Assembly: GCA_030614245.1 (NCBI GenBank)
Contig: JAUWKK010000092.1
Coordinates: 1-8,973, forward strand
Source: Planctomycetota bacterium
GTDB taxonomy: Bacteria; Planctomycetota; PUPC01; JABMSA01; JAUWKK01
Direction: 5' to 3'
DNA length: 8,973 bases
The notes under the pieces are model-generated. The model worked only from the letters and a program-made list of their open reading frames with translations, did not search any database and was not told the DNA's origin. How positions within the stretch are numbered: position 1 is the stretch's first letter; each line of letters starts with the position of its first letter. Positions 1-5,526 of this stretch are shown piece after piece. The position numbers were made by a program, and so were the translations under genes.

Positions 1-101
1 CAACCGCGTCCCGCTCGGCCGCGTGCCCCTTGCCGTGGAGTGGCATCGAGGACGCGGCCGGTCAGGAACGTTCAATATATTCTGCTCTCCGCAGTAAGTA
101 G
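1..101 (+). other. Possible 3' end of an unidentified upstream gene
   Basis: Two + frames are open from the window edge. One ends at TAA 95-97, the other at TAG 99-101. The frame starting at base 2 uses mostly G or C in third codon positions for its first 15 or so codons, as a real gene in this genome would. Its last residues match no family I recognise, so I cannot say which frame, if either, is coding. It does not resemble the usual C-terminus of ArgC, a common partner of argJ. Confidence 0.25.
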
Positions 102-120
102 ACAACCGGCGGCTCGCCTC

Positions 121-149
121 TTGCAAAGGCCGGGCGTTTCTAATATAAG
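121..149 (+). promoter_or_regulatory. Candidate sigma-70 promoter for argJ
   Basis: A -35-like TTGCAA (121-126) is followed after exactly 17 nt by a -10-like TATAAG (144-149). These match the consensus at 4 of 6 and 5 of 6 positions. Transcription would begin near base 156, leaving a leader of only about 13 nt before the GTG start at 169. The position fits the GTG start and argues against a longer N-terminus that would put this promoter inside the coding region. Found by eye only. Confidence 0.4.
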
Positions 150-156
150 AGCGCCC

Positions 157-161
157 GGAGG
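157..161 (+). promoter_or_regulatory. Shine-Dalgarno site fixing the argJ start
   Basis: A perfect GGAGG lies 7 nt before the GTG at 169. The in-frame ATG at 40 has no such site nearby. This selects GTG 169 as the start. The first two G bases also form the end of a 7-bp inverted repeat (130-136 with 152-158). Confidence 0.8.
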
Positions 162-168
162 AAACGAA

Positions 169-1404
169 GTGGCATCTGACGAACGAGCGGATCTGCGGAA
201 GATTCCGGGCGGTGTTCTCGCCTCGAGAGGCTTTCGCGCATCCGGCGTCTCCGCCGGCATAAAGATCGCAGAAGGCCAGCTTGATATCGGTCTGCTCGTC
301 GCCGACGCGCCCTGCGCCGCCGCGGGGATGTTCACTACCAATCTGATTCAGGCGGCGCCCGTGCGGTATTCGCGGCAAGTGGTCGAGCGCGGCTCTGCCA
401 GGGCGGTCGTCGTGAACTCAGGCAACGCCAACGCCTGCACCGGCAGCCGCGGCGACCACGACGCCGCTGTAATGGCTGTCGCCGTCGAGCAGACCGGCCA
501 GGCCCCTGCAACCGAAGTGCTGGTCGCGTCAACCGGCATCATCGGACAGCGGCTTCCGATGGAGAATGTCAAGTCCGGCATCGCCAGGGCCGCCGCGGCA
601 TTGGGCAACACTCCCGAACACGATGAGCAATTCGCCCGCGCGATAATGACGACCGACACGAAGTGCAAGCGCGCGGCGTTCACCTTCCAGCTTGCCGGTG
701 CAACCTGCCGACTCGGCGGAGCCTGCAAAGGCTCAGGCATGATCGCCCCGAATATGGCCACTATGCTGGCCTTCATCACCACTGACGCCGCGATCAGGCC
801 GAAGGCGCTCCAGCCGGCCTTGCGCCGCGCCGTTGAACGCAGCTTCAACCGCATCACGGTCGACGGCCACACAAGCACAAACGATACCGTATTCATCCTC
901 GCGAGCGGCGGGGCGGGCAACCGTGAGCTTGCGGCTGATGACGATGAAAAGCTGGTCTTCCAGCAGGCGCTGGATGCGGGCTGCTGCTCGCTGGCCGGGC
1001 AGATAGTCGCCGACGGCGAAGGTGCCACGCGCGTGGTCGAGATCGAAGTGAAAGGGGCCGCCAGCAGTATAGATGCGCTGGCGGCGGCACGGGCGATCGC
1101 GAATTCGCCCCTGGTGAAGGCCGCCGTCAACGGCGGCGACCCTAACTGGGGCCGCGTCGTCTCGGCCGCCGGATACTCCGGCGCCAGGCTGGACCCGGGC
1201 CGTGTCGAACTGCTCATCAACGGCCTGCCAGCCTGCCAGCATGGCCGGCCGGCGAAGCCTCCACAAGCCAAACTGGCCGAGCAGATGGCCAGGGAACACG
1301 TCAAGTTCACACTTGACCTGGGAGTGGGAGAGACGAGCGAGACCGTCTGGACGTGCGACCTGTCGCGAGACTACGTCGCTATCAATGCCGACTATCATAC
1401 CTGA
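169..1404 (+). CDS. argJ: Bifunctional ornithine acetyltransferase / N-acetylglutamate synthase ArgJ
   Basis: ArgJ moves the acetyl group from N-acetylornithine to glutamate, which recycles it in arginine biosynthesis. Bifunctional members also make N-acetylglutamate from acetyl-CoA. It acts in the cytoplasm. The 411-residue product from GTG 169 has the family's normal length; starting at the upstream ATG at 40 would add 43 residues unlike the family. Near the N-terminus is the typical IPGGV...GFRASGVSAGIK pattern. Thr122-Gly123 (in ASTGIIG) matches the oxyanion-hole pair. KGSGMIAPNMATML (187-200) is the self-cleavage motif, so the precursor should split before Thr198, the catalytic nucleophile, into alpha and beta chains. 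The C-terminus DYVAINADYHT is also typical. All key residues are present, so it should be active. Whether it has the acetyl-CoA activity cannot be told from sequence. No other arg gene is visible nearby. Confidence 0.97.
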   Translation: MASDERADLRKIPGGVLASRGFRASGVSAGIKIAEGQLDIGLLVADAPCAAAGMFTTNLIQAAPVRYSRQVVERGSARAVVVNSGNANACTGSRGDHDAAVMAVAVEQTGQAPATEVLVASTGIIGQRLPMENVKSGIARAAAALGNTPEHDEQFARAIMTTDTKCKRAAFTFQLAGATCRLGGACKGSGMIAPNMATMLAFITTDAAIRPKALQPALRRAVERSFNRITVDGHTSTNDTVFILASGGAGNRELAADDDEKLVFQQALDAGCCSLAGQIVADGEGATRVVEIEVKGAASSIDALAAARAIANSPLVKAAVNGGDPNWGRVVSAAGYSGARLDPGRVELLINGLPACQHGRPAKPPQAKLAEQMAREHVKFTLDLGVGETSETVWTCDLSRDYVAINADYHT

Positions 1405-1421
1405 CATGCCGGGAGGATTTC

Positions 1422-1838
1422 ATGCCGACACAACTCCTACCCGATCTGCAGTTTTCTGTCTTGTGTGACGACGTGCGCGTCGAGAATACCGGCAAGTTCA
1501 TACTAATCGGCCTGTTCGAGGCCGTTCGCGCGCGCTCTTTTCCGGTTCAGCATCCATACTTGTATGTCGTCAATAGATGGTGCAACGGCTACGGCCATTT
1601 CAAAGAACAGACCCGCCTCGTAGACGCCAAGAACACCAACGTCGTCGTGGGCAATGAGAACAGCTTCGAGCTGAAGTCCAGCACGAGCGTATACACCGTA
1701 GTCAATCGCTTTGCCAATATCCGGTTCTCCGAGCCCGGAACCTACTGGATCGAGGTTCTACTTGACAGCAAGCTCTACCGGCGTTATCCGATCACGCTCG
1801 TCGAAATATCAAAGGACAAGGAGAGCGCGTCGAGATAG
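1422..1838 (+). CDS. DUF6941-like family protein
   Basis: A 138-residue protein of unknown function. The ATG at 1422 is preceded by GGAGG (1412-1416) with 5-nt spacing, which decides the start over in-frame codons further upstream. The N-terminal pattern FSVLCDDVRVENTGKFILIG, then a run ending in FPV and a tyrosine/tryptophan-rich strand, resembles the DUF6941 family, small all-beta proteins common in Planctomycetota. The second half (SFELKSS..., RFSEPGTYWIEVLLD) reads like the last strands of an immunoglobulin-like sandwich. There is no signal peptide or membrane segment, so it is probably cytoplasmic. It starts 17 nt after the argJ stop and is probably cotranscribed with it, but no link to arginine synthesis is known. 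The family call is from memory of the motif, not a search. Confidence 0.8.
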   Translation: MPTQLLPDLQFSVLCDDVRVENTGKFILIGLFEAVRARSFPVQHPYLYVVNRWCNGYGHFKEQTRLVDAKNTNVVVGNENSFELKSSTSVYTVVNRFANIRFSEPGTYWIEVLLDSKLYRRYPITLVEISKDKESASR

Positions 1839-1898
1839 TTGCGATTCACGCCGGCAGGGTCTTCGGTGCGCCGCATCTCCCATCATCGTGGAGCAGCC

Positions 1899-1926
1899 GT
1901 AGGGGCGGTTCGCGAACCGCCCCTGC
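1899..1926 (+). repeat. Perfect 24-bp palindrome, terminator-like or dispersed repeat
   Basis: Bases 1901-1924 read AGGGGCGGTTCG followed by its exact reverse complement, and the flanks 1899-1900/1925-1926 extend the pairing by one wobble and one G-C pair. It lies 60 nt after the DUF6941-like stop. It could end the argJ transcript, although no clear T-run follows. This kind of AGGGGCGG...CCGCCCCT palindrome is also a frequent dispersed intergenic repeat in environmental genomes. Confidence 0.7.
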
Positions 1927-1928
1927 AT

Positions 1929-2018
1929 TTATTGGCAGGCCTGCCCCACATTTGAATGCACCATGATTTCGGGTGCCACTACCCCACGCAGCTTGTAGAG
2001 TTCGCCTGAACCGTGCAT
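1929..2018 (-). CDS. Possible 29-residue minus-strand micro-protein
   Basis: Reading the minus strand, an ATG at 2018 opens a 29-codon frame ending in TAA (1931-1929). A GGAGG (complement of 2027-2031) sits 8 nt before the ATG, an ideal ribosome-binding distance. The residues have an ordinary protein-like mix (for example GSGELYKLRGVVAPEIM), with no membrane segment. The frame is open for nine further codons upstream of the ATG before a TAG, so it could also be the end of a decayed gene or a chance frame in a dispersed repeat. I recognise no family. Its stop lies beside the large palindrome, which would make a symmetric end for both converging transcripts. Confidence 0.22.
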   Translation of the reverse strand: MHGSGELYKLRGVVAPEIMVHSNVGQACQ

Positions 2019-2145
2019 TTCCTGCACCTCCCAGTACACATCCTAAGTGCTTACCCGGCCGATAGTTAGTCCCATCCTAATGTCCGCGCTCGCTTACGGC
2101 ACAGCAGTTGCTGTTCATCACGGCGAATCAATCAGGAACTCGCGC

Positions 2146-2150
2146 AGGAG
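2146..2150 (+). promoter_or_regulatory. Shine-Dalgarno site that selects the second ATG
   Basis: AGGAG abuts the first in-frame ATG (2151) with no spacer, which is unsuitable for initiation. It stands 6 nt before the next in-frame ATG (2157), which is ideal. The start of the downstream small gene is therefore placed at 2157. Confidence 0.6.
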
Positions 2151-2156
2151 ATGACG

Positions 2157-2393
2157 ATGGACAGAATGCTGGCCGTTATGATATTCGCCTACATATTCAC
2201 TTCGGTTGGAACCTTCAGCGTGCTGCTGGCGTGCTTCTGGCGGGAAGAGCGCGAGCAACGGGCTGCCCTTGGAGCCAACCACGGCCCTGAGCCTTTCGTT
2301 GAAGCCGACATCGAGAACAGCCAGACCGTTGCCTGCGCAAAGGCAGTGATCTTCAGCGAAGTCGATCTGCTGGAACACGAAGAGAGTATCTAA
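2157..2393 (+). CDS. Small single-span membrane protein, unknown function
   Basis: A 78-residue protein of no family I recognise. After a short charged start (MDR), residues about 4-28 form one hydrophobic segment rich in Phe, Val, Leu and Ala that ends in CFW. A strongly charged stretch (REEREQR) follows, so the segment is probably a membrane anchor with the tail in the cytoplasm. The remaining 45 or so residues are hydrophilic and acidic, ending EVDLLEHEESI. A good ribosome-binding site supports translation. It stands alone, between a repeat-rich gap upstream and a hairpin downstream, so context gives no hint of its job. It could be a spurious frame, but the amphipathic layout and the ribosome site favour a real gene. 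Confidence 0.55.
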   Translation: MDRMLAVMIFAYIFTSVGTFSVLLACFWREEREQRAALGANHGPEPFVEADIENSQTVACAKAVIFSEVDLLEHEESI

Positions 2394-2422
2394 CTCGAAG
2401 CGGTCACCGTGTGACGGCCAAC

Positions 2423-2463
2423 AGCCCGACCGGAGCCGGTTGCGTTGTTCGGTCTGCCGGGCT
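2423..2463 (+). terminator. Imperfect hairpin after the small membrane gene
   Basis: AGCCCG (2423-2428) pairs with CGGGCT (2458-2463), and the adjoining ACCG (2429-2432) pairs with CGGT (2450-2453) across a 4-nt bulge. It begins 30 nt after the stop codon. There is no T-run, so an intrinsic terminator is only a possibility. Confidence 0.3.
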
Positions 2464-2477
2464 TGATGCGGGGATGG

Positions 2478-2577
2478 AACCACAGATGAACGCACCCGCC
2501 TGCCTATGGCAGGGATAAACACAGATAAGGCGGTCTGGATGCCGGGATGGGCCGTCTTCTCATCATCTGTGTTCATC
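2478..2577. repeat. Degenerate inverted repeat with CACAGAT motifs
   Basis: GATAAACACAGAT (2514-2526) is matched at 12 of 13 positions by the reverse complement of 2565-2577. A third, direct, variant (ACCACAGATGAACGCA) lies from about 2479. Inverted ATGAACACAGAT elements of this type recur between genes in many environmental bacterial genomes. There are no open frames of interest across it. Confidence 0.5.
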
Positions 2578-2665
2578 GGGTGCCTGCCCGCCCCCCCCCA
2601 TCGGCCGGATTTGTGGGCAAAGATCAGGGCTTTAGCCTCAGTAAAGGAGCGAAGCAAAACGAGCC

Positions 2666-2726
2666 GCCCTGAAGGGGCGCAGGAGCGTTGGGAACTGTAG
2701 AGTTTGCCCGCCGCTCCTTCGGAGCT
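2666..2726 (+). repeat. 61-nt dispersed repeat, copy 1
   Basis: This stretch aligns without gaps to 8787-8847 with 52 of 61 identical bases, counted by eye. The centre shared by both copies includes GGGGCGCAGGAGCG and GAACTGTAGA. The ends (2666-2678 and 2713-2725) are imperfect inverted repeats, and each end is also a hairpin of the form GCCCY-GAA-GGGGC. It is non-coding and looks like a REP-like or miniature mobile element. Confidence 0.75.
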
Positions 2727-2836
2727 TCCGGCGCGACCAAACACATACATTGGATCGCGCCGCGTCCCCGGTACACCGCACATCGGGCCTTCCGGGTGGG
2801 CCACAGGGACTTTGGAACACTCATGCCTTTTTCTTC

Positions 2837-2865
2837 TTGTTTCCCGCCAGAAAATCTTCCATAAT
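2837..2865 (+). promoter_or_regulatory. Candidate promoter of the DUF4159-DUF58-BatA operon
   Basis: TTGTTT (2837-2842) and CATAAT (2860-2865) are separated by 17 nt. The -10 matches consensus at 5 of 6 positions and the -35 only at its TTG. It lies in the locally most AT-rich patch upstream of the five-gene run and on the right strand. Confidence 0.35.
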
Positions 2866-2955
2866 CGACATAGAAATACTGCACCTGTTCGGTGTTTCTG
2901 ACGTTTATAAGGTTAAAGGGAGAAATTGCGCCCGGATTTTCGCACCGCATTTTCG

Positions 2956-3000
2956 CGGGGGCGTGCCCCGAAACGTGCTGCCGGCCCATGATGCAGCACG
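2956..3000 (+). promoter_or_regulatory. Two consecutive hairpins in the operon leader
   Basis: CGGGG (2956-2960) pairs with CCCCG (2966-2970) around a 5-nt loop. Immediately after, CGTGCTGC (2974-2981) pairs perfectly with GCAGCACG (2993-3000) around an 11-nt loop. They end 36 nt before the ATG and 24 nt before the AGGAG ribosome site (3025-3029). No T-run follows. They may stabilise the mRNA or control translation; they match no riboswitch I know. Confidence 0.4.
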
Positions 3001-3036
3001 GGCGATTGTGCGGCAGTTGCTTGCAGGAGACTTATC

Positions 3037-3852
3037 ATGAAGCGTTGCAAGGTCTTGCTGGTGATGGTGTTAGGTGTTGTGCTGGTCGCGTCCGTGCCGG
3101 TGGGTGCAATGGAGGTACGCGAGATGGGCGAATGCGGGCCGCCGCCGCCGCCGAAGCCCGCTCAACGTTCGGGTGCAGAGGGCCTCCCGCCGCTGCCGCT
3201 GCCGGTCACCCCACAGCGGCGCACCGAGAATAAGAAGCCGCCCACGCCGCCGACTATGGTCATCAAGATCGTCACGGGCGATAAGCGCGACTGGGCCACC
3301 GACCAGAACGACATCAACAACCTCCTCGTCTGGATGCAGACGAAACTGAAGATCAACTTCACTTATGAAGAGAAGAAGCTCTCGAAGATCAAGCTCGATT
3401 CCACGCGCCATCCGATGCTCTATCGCACCGGCCACAACGCATTTACGTTCACGCAGGCCGAGCGTGAGCGGCTTCGCGAATACGTCCTCAAGGGCGGATT
3501 CATCTACTTCGATGCCTGCTGCGGGCGCGACGCCTTCGCCAAATCGGCCCGCAAGGAGCTGGCGCAGATATTCCCCGAGCGGCCGCTGAAGCGGCTGGCA
3601 TCGGATCATCCCATCTATCGCTGCTACTACAGCGTCCCGCTGGTGCGTTATACGCCCGCTACCGGTATCAGCGGCATGGCACCGCCGCCGCTTGAAGGTA
3701 TCGATATCGGATGCCGAACGGCCGTCGTCTTCTCGCCGATAGACCTCAGTTGCGGCTGGGATATGCACACGCACAAGCAATGCAAAGGCGTCCAGGCCGA
3801 GTATGCCCTCAAACTCGGCGAAAACATGATAGCGTATGCCACGGCAACGTAG
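3037..3852 (+). CDS. Secreted DUF4159 protein, first of a tandem pair
   Basis: A 271-residue exported protein of the DUF4159 family, whose fold is related to class I glutamine amidotransferases and whose biochemical role is unknown. AGGAG sits 7 nt before the ATG. Residues 1-24 are a Sec signal peptide (MKRCK, a Val/Leu core, then PVGA as cleavage site). Residues 34-73 are a proline-rich linker with a five-proline run. The DUF4159 domain covers about 75-270. Its landmarks are the strand TMVIKIVTGDKRDW, HPMLYRTGHNAF (125-136), the glycine-rich turn GGFIYFDACCGRDAF (153-167), DHPIY (190-194) and DLSCGWD near the C-terminus. It opens a five-gene run with DUF58 and BatA/VWA genes, typical partners of DUF4159. 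It ends in TAG, and the next gene continues in the same frame one codon later, so a double-domain protein could result from readthrough. Confidence 0.85.
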   Translation: MKRCKVLLVMVLGVVLVASVPVGAMEVREMGECGPPPPPKPAQRSGAEGLPPLPLPVTPQRRTENKKPPTPPTMVIKIVTGDKRDWATDQNDINNLLVWMQTKLKINFTYEEKKLSKIKLDSTRHPMLYRTGHNAFTFTQAERERLREYVLKGGFIYFDACCGRDAFAKSARKELAQIFPERPLKRLASDHPIYRCYYSVPLVRYTPATGISGMAPPPLEGIDIGCRTAVVFSPIDLSCGWDMHTHKQCKGVQAEYALKLGENMIAYATAT

Positions 3853-3855
3853 TCT

Positions 3856-4524
3856 ATGGGCGTATCTCTCGCCGAATCAAGGGTTTACGTCGATAAGGAC
3901 AAAGCCACGGCCGACAAGTTCCGCATCGGCCAGGTAATCCACGGCGGCCAGTGGAACCCCGACGTCGCGGGCCTCTCGACCCTGCTCGACACCGTGAACG
4001 GCCTCTCGACGCTGAAAGTCAGCTTCGCCACGCAGCCCCTGAAGCTCACCAGCAAGGAACTGACCACCCTGCCGTTCATCTACATAACCGGGCACGGGGA
4101 CTTCCGGTTCAGTCGGGACGAGAGGCTGGCACTCAGGCAGTACTTGAAGGCGGGCGGATTCCTGATGGGCGATGCCTGTTGCGGGCGTAAGGCCTTCGAC
4201 GCTGCTTTCCGCCGAGAGATGGGCAAGGTGCTCGGTTCCAGCAGGTTCAGGCCCATCAAGCCGAATCATCCCATTTATTCATCCTACTATAAGATCGGAA
4301 CGGTCAACCTGACACAGGCCGCACTCGTGGAGAGAGGCCTGAAGAATCCGGCTCGGCCCCAGCTCGAAGGGATGTTCATCGACCGAAACCTGGCGGTCGT
4401 CTACAGCAAGTATGATATGGGCTGCGGATGGGAGCTCAAGCCGCATCCGTACGGCATAGGATATGATTCGCGCGACGCCATAAAACTGGGCGTCAATATC
4501 GTCATGTATGCCGTAACACATTGA
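3856..4524 (+). CDS. DUF4159 protein, second of the pair, no signal peptide
   Basis: A 222-residue DUF4159 protein. The domain begins at about residue 22 and keeps the same landmarks as its neighbour: LPFIYITGHGDF (72-83), GGFLMGDACCGRKAF (100-114), NHPIY (137-141) and YDMGCGWE (186-193). Over the central 55 residues, from the LR before GGF to past HPIY, an ungapped comparison by eye gives 22 identities, so the two arose by duplication but are old paralogues. The ATG at 3856 has no recognisable ribosome site. It lies 3 nt after the previous stop and in the same frame. Translation therefore depends on coupling to, or readthrough from, the upstream gene. Unlike that gene it has no signal peptide, so as a separate product it would stay in the cytoplasm. 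A broken two-domain gene is the main alternative. Confidence 0.78.
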   Translation: MGVSLAESRVYVDKDKATADKFRIGQVIHGGQWNPDVAGLSTLLDTVNGLSTLKVSFATQPLKLTSKELTTLPFIYITGHGDFRFSRDERLALRQYLKAGGFLMGDACCGRKAFDAAFRREMGKVLGSSRFRPIKPNHPIYSSYYKIGTVNLTQAALVERGLKNPARPQLEGMFIDRNLAVVYSKYDMGCGWELKPHPYGIGYDSRDAIKLGVNIVMYAVTH

Positions 4525-4564
4525 CGGCCGGCTGCTTTCTCCTCGCTTTGCTCCTGCACTTGCT

Positions 4565-4597
4565 CTTGCTCCCGCCATAATTGGGGGCAGGAGCAAG
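4565..4597 (+). terminator. Hairpin after the second DUF4159 gene
   Basis: CTTGCTCC (4565-4572) pairs perfectly with GGAGCAAG (4590-4597), and GCC (4574-4576) with GGC (4586-4588) after one mismatch. It lies in the 166-nt gap between genes, which is by far the largest gap in the operon. The bases after it (GTCTTGTAATG) hold only a weak T-rich patch. It may act as a partial terminator or as an mRNA processing or stability element. Confidence 0.4.
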
Positions 4598-4690
4598 GTC
4601 TTGTAATGCGGGGAGGGCTTCCTTGGGGCACCGCAGATTTGCGGCCGACCCGAAAACCTGGCCGGTAATAGAGTTAAGACGCGAGGCAAC

Positions 4691-5512
4691 ATGCGACAGA
4701 TCGCACGTGATGGGTGGATTGCGGCGGCTGTAGTGCTCGCGGCTGCCGTATACGCGGACGCCGCCGATGACCTGACTCCCTTTCTTCATGCCCATCGCCG
4801 TGCCGTGAAACTCATAAACGGCAAGAACAACCTCGATGCCGCGAAAGTCTACGGCGCCTTTGCTGCGCAGCAGGTTGACAACCCCTACGCGCCGCTGGCA
4901 TCCGTGATCCGGGGGATTATCCTGCGCCGCGACCTCAACAAGTCAAAGGAAGCCGCCGCAGCTTTCGCGCTGGCCGCCAAAGCGCCGGAAACCCCCATAG
5001 CGAACGAATTCCGCAACGCGGCCAGAATCTGGCTCCTGCGGCTGCAGATGGAAGCAATCGACGCCGCGCTGCGAGCCTATTACATCGATAAAGTCGAGTA
5101 CCCCAAGAAGTTAGACGAACTGGCCAGGCGCGGGCGGATGAAGCCGGAGCAACTGATCGATCCCTGGGGCGATCCGCTTAAGTACAGCACCGGCCGGCTG
5201 CGAATCGCGCCGGCCATCCCGCAGCAGACGTATTCGCTGCGGTCAGGGAATGCCGAGGGCGACAGCCGGCAGTTCAAGCGCATCCTGAAGGAGAGCGCCG
5301 CCTTCGAGGGCAGATACAGCATCAAGGCCATCACCACAAAGCCGCCCTTCAAGGTCGTGCTCGCTCGGATCGACCAGCCCAACAAGCCGCTCCCGCCCGC
5401 CAGCGAGGGCACCAGGATCGGCTCGGCGAAGGTCGTCAGAGTCACTCATGATGCCGTGATACTGATAGACGGCGAGTTCATCGCTATCTGCCTGCGGCGG
5501 CCGGTCTTGTGA
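4691..5512 (+). CDS. Exported protein with a type II secretion pseudopilin-G-like core
   Basis: A 273-residue protein. Residues 1-25 look like a signal peptide (MRQIARDGW, then an Ala/Val-rich core ending YADAA). Residues 26-110 are helical and alanine-rich, resembling tetratricopeptide-type repeats (for example AAAAFALAAKAPETP). Residues 118-191 follow the C-terminal pattern of major pseudopilins: a helix AIDAALRAYYIDKVEYPKKL, then DPWGDPLKY (157-165), then YSLRSGNAEGD (181-191), where GspG carries its calcium-binding loop. The last 31 residues (from IGSAKVVRV) resemble the small beta domain of GspC or PilP. It lacks the prepilin cleavage motif and N-terminal pilin helix, so it cannot be a standard pilin subunit. 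A weak GAGG lies 4 nt before the ATG. It ends 14 nt before the DUF58 start, so the two are cotranscribed. The function is unknown; a periplasmic partner of the VWA proteins is a guess. Confidence 0.65.
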   Translation: MRQIARDGWIAAAVVLAAAVYADAADDLTPFLHAHRRAVKLINGKNNLDAAKVYGAFAAQQVDNPYAPLASVIRGIILRRDLNKSKEAAAAFALAAKAPETPIANEFRNAARIWLLRLQMEAIDAALRAYYIDKVEYPKKLDELARRGRMKPEQLIDPWGDPLKYSTGRLRIAPAIPQQTYSLRSGNAEGDSRQFKRILKESAAFEGRYSIKAITTKPPFKVVLARIDQPNKPLPPASEGTRIGSAKVVRVTHDAVILIDGEFIAICLRRPVL

Positions 5513-5526
5513 CGGAGGACTGACGG

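Larger units (their letters stand above)
1839..2142. other. Intergenic region with repeats and one possible micro-gene
   Basis: About 300 nt without a confident gene. It holds the 24-bp palindrome at 1901-1924, a second perfect palindrome GGCAGGCCTGCC at 1934-1945, a small GTGCA/TGCAC hairpin (2013-2027), and a short minus-strand reading frame described separately. No convincing promoter for the small downstream membrane gene was found. Confidence 0.6.
2727..3036. other. Non-coding leader region of the DUF4159 operon
   Basis: About 310 nt without a credible gene; short frames here run through repeats or into the next gene out of frame. It holds a promoter candidate (2837-2865), an AT-richer patch, two consecutive hairpins (2956-3000) and the ribosome site of the first DUF4159 gene. 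If the promoter is right, the leader is about 165 nt long. Confidence 0.5.

Noticed and set aside
40..168. N-terminal extension of argJ from the ATG at 40
   Set aside because: The 43 extra residues do not match the family, the ATG lacks a ribosome site, and a good GGAGG and promoter candidate point to GTG 169.
348..1310. Long open frame on the minus strand across argJ
   Set aside because: It is antisense to a well-conserved gene and its residues are low-complexity; high GC content creates such shadows.
2624..2989. Minus-strand frames through the repeat and leader region
   Set aside because: They run through the 61-nt repeat and hairpins, lack a ribosome site, and resemble no protein.
1839..3036. 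CRISPR array, tRNA or other structured RNA gene in the large gaps
   Set aside because: The repeats are few, irregular and unequal in spacing, and no cloverleaf or CCA end was found by eye.
2892..3233. + strand frame overlapping the first DUF4159 gene
   Set aside because: It is out of frame with the signal peptide and domain of the real gene and has no ribosome site.
4525..4690. A separate promoter for the pseudopilin-like gene
   Set aside because: Only TAATAG-like fragments are present, without a matching -35 at normal spacing.
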